NCBI GenBank assembly: GCA_964590995.1
Contig: CAZPYY010000041.1
Location: forward strand, 1-8,849
From: Susulua sp964590995
GTDB taxonomy: Bacteria; Omnitrophota; Gorgyraeia; Duberdicusellales; 4484-171
Length of the DNA: 8,849 nt
Direction of reading: 5' to 3'
Both the position numbers and the translations under genes were made by a program. Every line of letters starts with the position of its first letter. Position 1 is the first letter of the stretch. Positions 5,502 through 8,849 of this stretch are shown here, piece by piece. The notes under the pieces are model-generated. The model ran no database searches, had not been told where the DNA came from, and saw only the letters and a list, made by a program, of their open reading frames with translations.

Positions 5502-6792
5502 TAGAACCTCCCTGTTTCCAATAATCAACCAATTTACTTAACCTTTGGCAAACTTTATCTTTCCCTAAAACTTCCATTGTTTCAAATAGCCCTGGGCCAA
5601 TCCTCTTCCCGGTTAAGGCAATGCGAGCAGGATGAACCAAATCCTTCATCTTCAACCCTAAATCTCCAATCGTAGCTCTGAATTCTTTCTCGATTGCCTC
5701 GGTATTAAAATCGTCAATTACACTTAATCTTTCTGTTAAAACCTCAACTTCTTTGGAAAGATCTCTTTCTAAGATGCCTTTTGTATCTTCACTATAACTA
5801 AAATCATCATAAAAGCAAAACCGGGCCCAATCAACCAAATCCGACAGCTTAAAGATTCTTCCCTGGAAAAGAGAGGTTACCTTCTCTAAATAACTTCTTT
5901 CTACCCCTTTAGGAAGAAAATCCTTTGTCTTTAAAAAATCTTCGATTAGATCAGTTAACTCTTCTACTTTCATTACCTTTATATACTCAGCATTTACCCA
6001 ATTGAGCTTATCTAGAGAGAATATTGCTCCGGTCTTATTAACATTACTTATCTTGAAAATATCTTTAGCCTCATTTAAAGAGAATATCTCTTTATTATCT
6101 CCTGGCGACCAACCCAAAAGCAGGAGATAATTAGCTATGGCTTTAGATAAATAACCCATTTCTTTATATTCTCTGATTGAAGTTGCCCCAAACCTCTTAG
6201 AAAGCCTCCCTCCTCCCGGAGATAAAATTAACGGAACATGAGCAAATTGAGGTACTTGGAAACCTAAGCCCTTATACATTAAAATCTGCTTAGGGGTATT
6301 AGATATATGATCTTCACCTCTTATCACACAACTTATCTTCATTAGGGTATCGTCAACACAGCAGCTAAAGTTATAAGTTGGGGAATTATCGCTCTTTACA
6401 ATTACCTCTTCACTCTTAGGTAATTCGGTAAAGACTATTCTTCCGCGGATTAAATCATCTATCTCTATACTCTGGAAATCATACTTAAAGAATATTGCCC
6501 CGCACTTTTCGTAAGCCTTACCCTCTTTGACTAACTTATTAGCATACTCACGATAAATATCAAAACGCTTAGATTGGTAGTGAATCTCATCCCAATCCAT
6601 GCCCAGCCACTTTATGCTCTCTAATATTTCACCGAGGTATTCTTTCTTAGAGCGTTCTAAGTCAGTATCTTCAATTCGCAGAATAAACTCACCATTGATA
6701 TGCTTAGCATAGAGCCAATTAAATATACAGGTACGTGCTCCGCCAATATGTAAATATCCTGTAGGGGAAGGAGCAAATCTTACTCTTGACAT
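5494..6792 (-). CDS. gltX: Glutamyl-tRNA synthetase, compact form
   Basis: Class I synthetase that attaches glutamate to tRNA-Glu, and in many bacteria also to tRNA-Gln. The 432 residues start with RFAPSPTGYLHIGGART, containing the HIGH-type motif at 15-18 (HIGG); the KMSKS-type motif is RLSKR at 196-200. Other family landmarks are RIEDTD at 39-44, VIRGEDHISNTPKQ at 156-169, LLLGWSPGD at 224-232 and the C-terminal anticodon-binding segment HPARIALTGKRIGPGLFE at 387-404. Most bacterial enzymes have about 465-500 residues. The shortening is mainly after about residue 95, where the usual cysteine-containing zinc-binding segment is absent and the chain goes directly to FKYDFQSIEIDDLIRG. Its ATG follows the gamma-subunit stop with no gap, and GAGGAG lies 8-9 bases upstream. 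Both catalytic motifs are intact, so activity is expected. Specificity for tRNA-Glu alone or also tRNA-Gln cannot be told from the sequence. Confidence 0.95.
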   Translation of the reverse strand: MSRVRFAPSPTGYLHIGGARTCIFNWLYAKHINGEFILRIEDTDLERSKKEYLGEILESIKWLGMDWDEIHYQSKRFDIYREYANKLVKEGKAYEKCGAIFFKYDFQSIEIDDLIRGRIVFTELPKSEEVIVKSDNSPTYNFSCCVDDTLMKISCVIRGEDHISNTPKQILMYKGLGFQVPQFAHVPLILSPGGGRLSKRFGATSIREYKEMGYLSKAIANYLLLLGWSPGDNKEIFSLNEAKDIFKISNVNKTGAIFSLDKLNWVNAEYIKVMKVEELTDLIEDFLKTKDFLPKGVERSYLEKVTSLFQGRIFKLSDLVDWARFCFYDDFSYSEDTKGILERDLSKEVEVLTERLSVIDDFNTEAIEKEFRATIGDLGLKMKDLVHPARIALTGKRIGPGLFETMEVLGKDKVCQRLSKLVDYWKQGGSNA

Positions 6793-7350
6793 TTATTTTT
6801 TCTCCTCACTTTTAGACAATAAAGCCTGACCCTTATCCAAAGCCTTTAAGTTCTGATTTACGGTATTTTGGTTCTTAAATGTTTCTTTTAAGGCATTAAC
6901 TAAGGTTTCCTTTTTAAAGATGCTCGGGTCCAAAGAAAGGAGTGCCCCTAAAGCAACTACATTTGCTACCTTTATATTACCGCAATCAAGGGCTACTTTA
7001 TTTAAAGGCAAACTAGCCCCTCTAATATTATCGAATGAAAACTTAACACTTATAAGGTCGGAGTTAAGAATAAGAATGCTGCGTTTCCTGAGTTTCTTTT
7101 TAAACTTATCTAAAGATGGTTGATTAAAAATCAAGGCTACGTCCGGGTGGTCTTGGAAAGGAGAAGCTATTGGTGAATCAGAGACCTTTACACAACAATG
7201 AGCAGTACCTCCACGCATCTCAGCTCCGTAAGAGGGAAAATAAGTTGTATGCTTGCCTTCTTTAAGGGCAGCTTTGGCTAAAAACTTACCTAAACTCATT
7301 ATGCCTTGACCGCCAAAACCAGAAATTAAAATCTCTGTTTTTCCCTTCAT
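6793..7350 (-). CDS. korC: 2-oxoacid:ferredoxin oxidoreductase, gamma subunit
   Basis: One of the subunits of a cytoplasmic enzyme that oxidatively decarboxylates a 2-oxoacid to the acyl-CoA, passing electrons to ferredoxin (or runs in reverse). The 185-residue chain has the gamma-family signatures GFGGQGIMSLGKFLAKAAL at 11-29 and FPSYGAEMRGGTAHC at 38-52, where the conserved MRGG segment contributes to the coenzyme A-binding side. Length is normal for a separate gamma subunit. It follows the beta gene by 10 bases. A GAAGG run touches the ATG directly, an unusually short distance for ribosome binding, so coupling to beta is likely. No ferredoxin-like (delta) subunit is present between alpha and gltX; it may lie upstream, outside the window. 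The substrate cannot be fixed from this subunit. Confidence 0.92.
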   Translation of the reverse strand: MKGKTEILISGFGGQGIMSLGKFLAKAALKEGKHTTYFPSYGAEMRGGTAHCCVKVSDSPIASPFQDHPDVALIFNQPSLDKFKKKLRKRSILILNSDLISVKFSFDNIRGASLPLNKVALDCGNIKVANVVALGALLSLDPSIFKKETLVNALKETFKNQNTVNQNLKALDKGQALLSKSEEKK

Positions 7351-7360
7351 CCTTCTTTCT

Positions 7361-8131
7361 TCATCCCTGTCTGCCGAAGCCTTGGCGTAGGCAGGCTTTA
7401 TCCTTAATAATCCCTAGGGGAAATTCCTTTACCATCTCTTCATCTATCCATCTTACTGCTTCAATCGGAGTCTTCTTCCAAATAGTAGGACAAGGACTTA
7501 AGACTTCTACTAGAGAAAAACCCTTTTTCTCTATTTGATTAATAAATGCCCTCTTGATATATTGATAAGTCTGCCTAACCCCTTGGGGTTTACTTATTGA
7601 GCTACGAACAAGATAATTTACTCCTTTAAGAGGCGCTAACAACTCACTTACCTTCAAAGGCCAACCCTCACCAAAAGCCGGATTCCTACCCCAAGGGGTA
7701 GTGGTTGTCTTCTGACCGATGATAGTAGTCGGAGCCATTTGTCCTCCGGTCATTCCATAACAAGCATTATTTACAAAAATACAGGTTAAGTTCTCTCCTC
7801 TATTTGCTACATGTAAGGTCTCGGCAATACCAATAGAAGCTAGGTCTCCGTCACCTTGATAGGTAAATACTGTTAAGTTAGGATGAGACCTCTTTATTCC
7901 GGTAGCAACAGCTAAGGCTCGGCCATGAGCAGCTTCAGAGACATCAAAATCCCAGTAATTATAAGCTATGACTGCGCAGCCAACCGGAGCAATCCCTACC
8001 ACCTTCTCTCTTAAACCCAACTCATCTATTGCCTGAGCCACTAAACGATGTAAGATTCCATGGCCACAACCAGAGCAATAGTGAGTACTTAGATCACGTA
8101 AAGATTCGGGTGGCAAGAATTCATTCTTCAT
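7361..8131 (-). CDS. korB: 2-oxoacid:ferredoxin oxidoreductase, beta (thiamine diphosphate-binding) subunit
   Basis: The catalytic thiamine diphosphate subunit of the same complex, 256 residues. Visible signatures are YCSGCGHG at 18-25 (the CxxCGH segment), PVGCAVIAYNYWDFD at 49-63, AHGRALAVATGIK at 68-80, the thiamine diphosphate motif GDGDLASIG at 93-101 with N121-N122, and YGMTGGQMAPTT at 125-136. The C-terminal part (SPCPTIWKKTPIEAVRW at 212-228, then EFPLGIIKDKA) is also typical. The GMTGGQ and AHGRA signatures suit the 2-oxoglutarate (Kor) or branched-chain 2-oxoacid (Vor) groups better than pyruvate. The start overlaps the alpha stop as ATGA. The natural protein seems to end near residue 245; the last eleven residues (ACLRQGFGRQG) come from a palindromic repeat that has entered the 3' end. 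Confidence 0.93.
   Translation of the reverse strand: MKNEFLPPESLRDLSTHYCSGCGHGILHRLVAQAIDELGLREKVVGIAPVGCAVIAYNYWDFDVSEAAHGRALAVATGIKRSHPNLTVFTYQGDGDLASIGIAETLHVANRGENLTCIFVNNACYGMTGGQMAPTTIIGQKTTTTPWGRNPAFGEGWPLKVSELLAPLKGVNYLVRSSISKPQGVRQTYQYIKRAFINQIEKKGFSLVEVLSPCPTIWKKTPIEAVRWIDEEMVKEFPLGIIKDKACLRQGFGRQG
7366..7396. repeat. Palindromic repeat forming the 3' end of the beta-subunit gene
   Basis: Plus-strand CCTGTCTGC (7366-7374) pairs with GTAGGCAGG (7387-7395) including two G-T pairs, leaving a short loop. On the minus strand the element is translated as CLRQGFGRQG at the end of the beta subunit. GC content is far above its surroundings. Similar CTGCC...GGCAG palindromes giving RQG-type peptides are, from general knowledge, frequent in genomes of uncultured candidate phyla; only one copy occurs here. 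Confidence 0.6.
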
Positions 8132-8849
8132 AGGTTTTTCTTTATAGCTCTTGCAATCTCTTTTGCCTGAGGTATTCCTCCTCCGGCTTTACCTAAAAAA
8201 GAAACTTCTTTGGAAGGTAAGATTGCTCGCACATCCTCAACCATCTGGCCTAGGGATTGTTCCACAACCAACACCTTCTTTACTCCTTTAGTTACTTCTT
8301 TTAAGCCTTTTTTTGGGTAAGGCCAAAGGCTTATCGGCCGAAATAATCCGGCCTTTATCTTTTGCTTCCTTAAAATATCTACTGCCCCAAGAGCAATTCT
8401 TGCTTGAGAGCCATAAGAGATAATTAAATATTTAGCATCTTTGGTCTTATAGGTAGAAAATCTTTGTTCATTCTTTCTTATTTTCTCCCACTTTTCTCCT
8501 AATTTTTCATTGTGCCTTTGGAGTGCTCTGTCTCTTAAAAGCAAAGACATTATGGCATTAGCCGGCCTTTTTTTAGCTCCGGTCAAAGCCCAAGATTTTT
8601 TCGGTAACTTCTTCTTAAACACTCTCTCAAAAGATAATTCAACCGGTTCCATCATCTGTCCGATTATTGCATCAGCTAAGACTAAAACCGGATTTCTATA
8701 GTAATCAGCTAAATCAAAAGCAAGGACAAGTAATTTTATTGCCTCCTCTACGCTCCAAGGCGCTAAAACCGGTGTAAAATAATCCCCGTGCCCGCCGCCT
8801 CGGGTAGCTTGAAAATAATCACTCTGGCTAGAATCAATGTTGCCCAGAC
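8128..8849 (-). CDS. korA: 2-oxoacid:ferredoxin oxidoreductase, alpha subunit, partial (5' end outside window)
   Basis: The frame stays open to the right edge, giving the last 239 residues of a protein usually about 350 long; roughly a third at the N-terminus is missing. An internal ATG at 8655 is not the start, because strongly conserved sequence lies upstream: GNIDSSQSDYFQATRGGGHG, then FDLADYYRNPVLVLADAIIG and QMMEPVE. This is the hallmark of the pyrimidine-binding alpha subunit of Kor/Vor enzymes, called VorB in many annotations. The C-terminal transketolase-like domain follows, from YLIISYGSQARIALGAVDIL to VLVVEQSLGQMVEDVRAIL. Its stop overlaps the beta start as ATGA, so the subunits are translationally coupled. 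Whether the substrate is 2-oxoglutarate or a branched-chain 2-oxoacid remains open; the symbol follows the Kor convention only. Confidence 0.92.
   Translation of the reverse strand, partial: LGNIDSSQSDYFQATRGGGHGDYFTPVLAPWSVEEAIKLLVLAFDLADYYRNPVLVLADAIIGQMMEPVELSFERVFKKKLPKKSWALTGAKKRPANAIMSLLLRDRALQRHNEKLGEKWEKIRKNEQRFSTYKTKDAKYLIISYGSQARIALGAVDILRKQKIKAGLFRPISLWPYPKKGLKEVTKGVKKVLVVEQSLGQMVEDVRAILPSKEVSFLGKAGGGIPQAKEIARAIKKNL

Noticed and set aside
8128..8655. Start of the alpha subunit at the ATG at 8655
   Set aside because: The frame continues upstream to the window edge with highly conserved alpha-subunit sequence, so this methionine is internal.

Overview
The window is a gene-dense, AT-rich bacterial chromosome segment. 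Every supported gene is on the minus strand, so the natural reading direction is from right to left. The gene content (2-oxoacid:ferredoxin oxidoreductase, cobalamin-dependent methionine synthase with its reactivation domain on a separate polypeptide, a NifU-type Fe-S scaffold) suggests an anaerobic bacterium. The split methionine synthase, the very small lipoprotein and the palindromic repeat that adds an RQG-rich tail to a protein fit an uncultured candidate phylum such as Omnitrophota. That phylum guess is inference only.

Region 1 (8849 to 5331) is a tightly packed gene cluster: the alpha subunit (cut by the window edge), beta and gamma subunits of a Kor/Vor-type 2-oxoacid:ferredoxin oxidoreductase, then glutamyl-tRNA synthetase (gltX), then a 56-residue lipoprotein. 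Junctions are an ATGA overlap (alpha/beta), 10 bases carrying no other gene (beta/gamma, with a palindromic repeat at the end of beta), a stop directly followed by a start (gamma/gltX), and an 8-base overlap (gltX/lipoprotein). A tRNA-Gln(CTG) with encoded CCA follows 28 bases later.

Region 2 (about 5227 to 3187) looks like an accessory insert. Directly after the 3' end of the tRNA come an HNH endonuclease with homing-endonuclease-type repeats and a class II Fic protein with a C-terminal winged helix. Between them lie three 12-base direct repeats overlapping a near-consensus promoter whose -10 box is only 6 bases from the Fic start codon, which predicts a leaderless, probably autoregulated mRNA. 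A short repeat occurs in inverted copies on the two sides of this pair, at the tRNA 3' end and in the spacer after fic.

Region 3 (3186 to 1) is a methionine-synthase operon: the free-standing AdoMet-binding reactivation domain, MetH without that domain, and a NifU-like Fe-S scaffold (cut by the left edge) whose start overlaps the metH stop. The first two together reconstitute one complete cobalamin-dependent methionine synthase. No stretch longer than 300 bases lacks a gene, and no rRNA, CRISPR array, integrase or transposase was seen. No convincing rho-independent terminator was found by eye.
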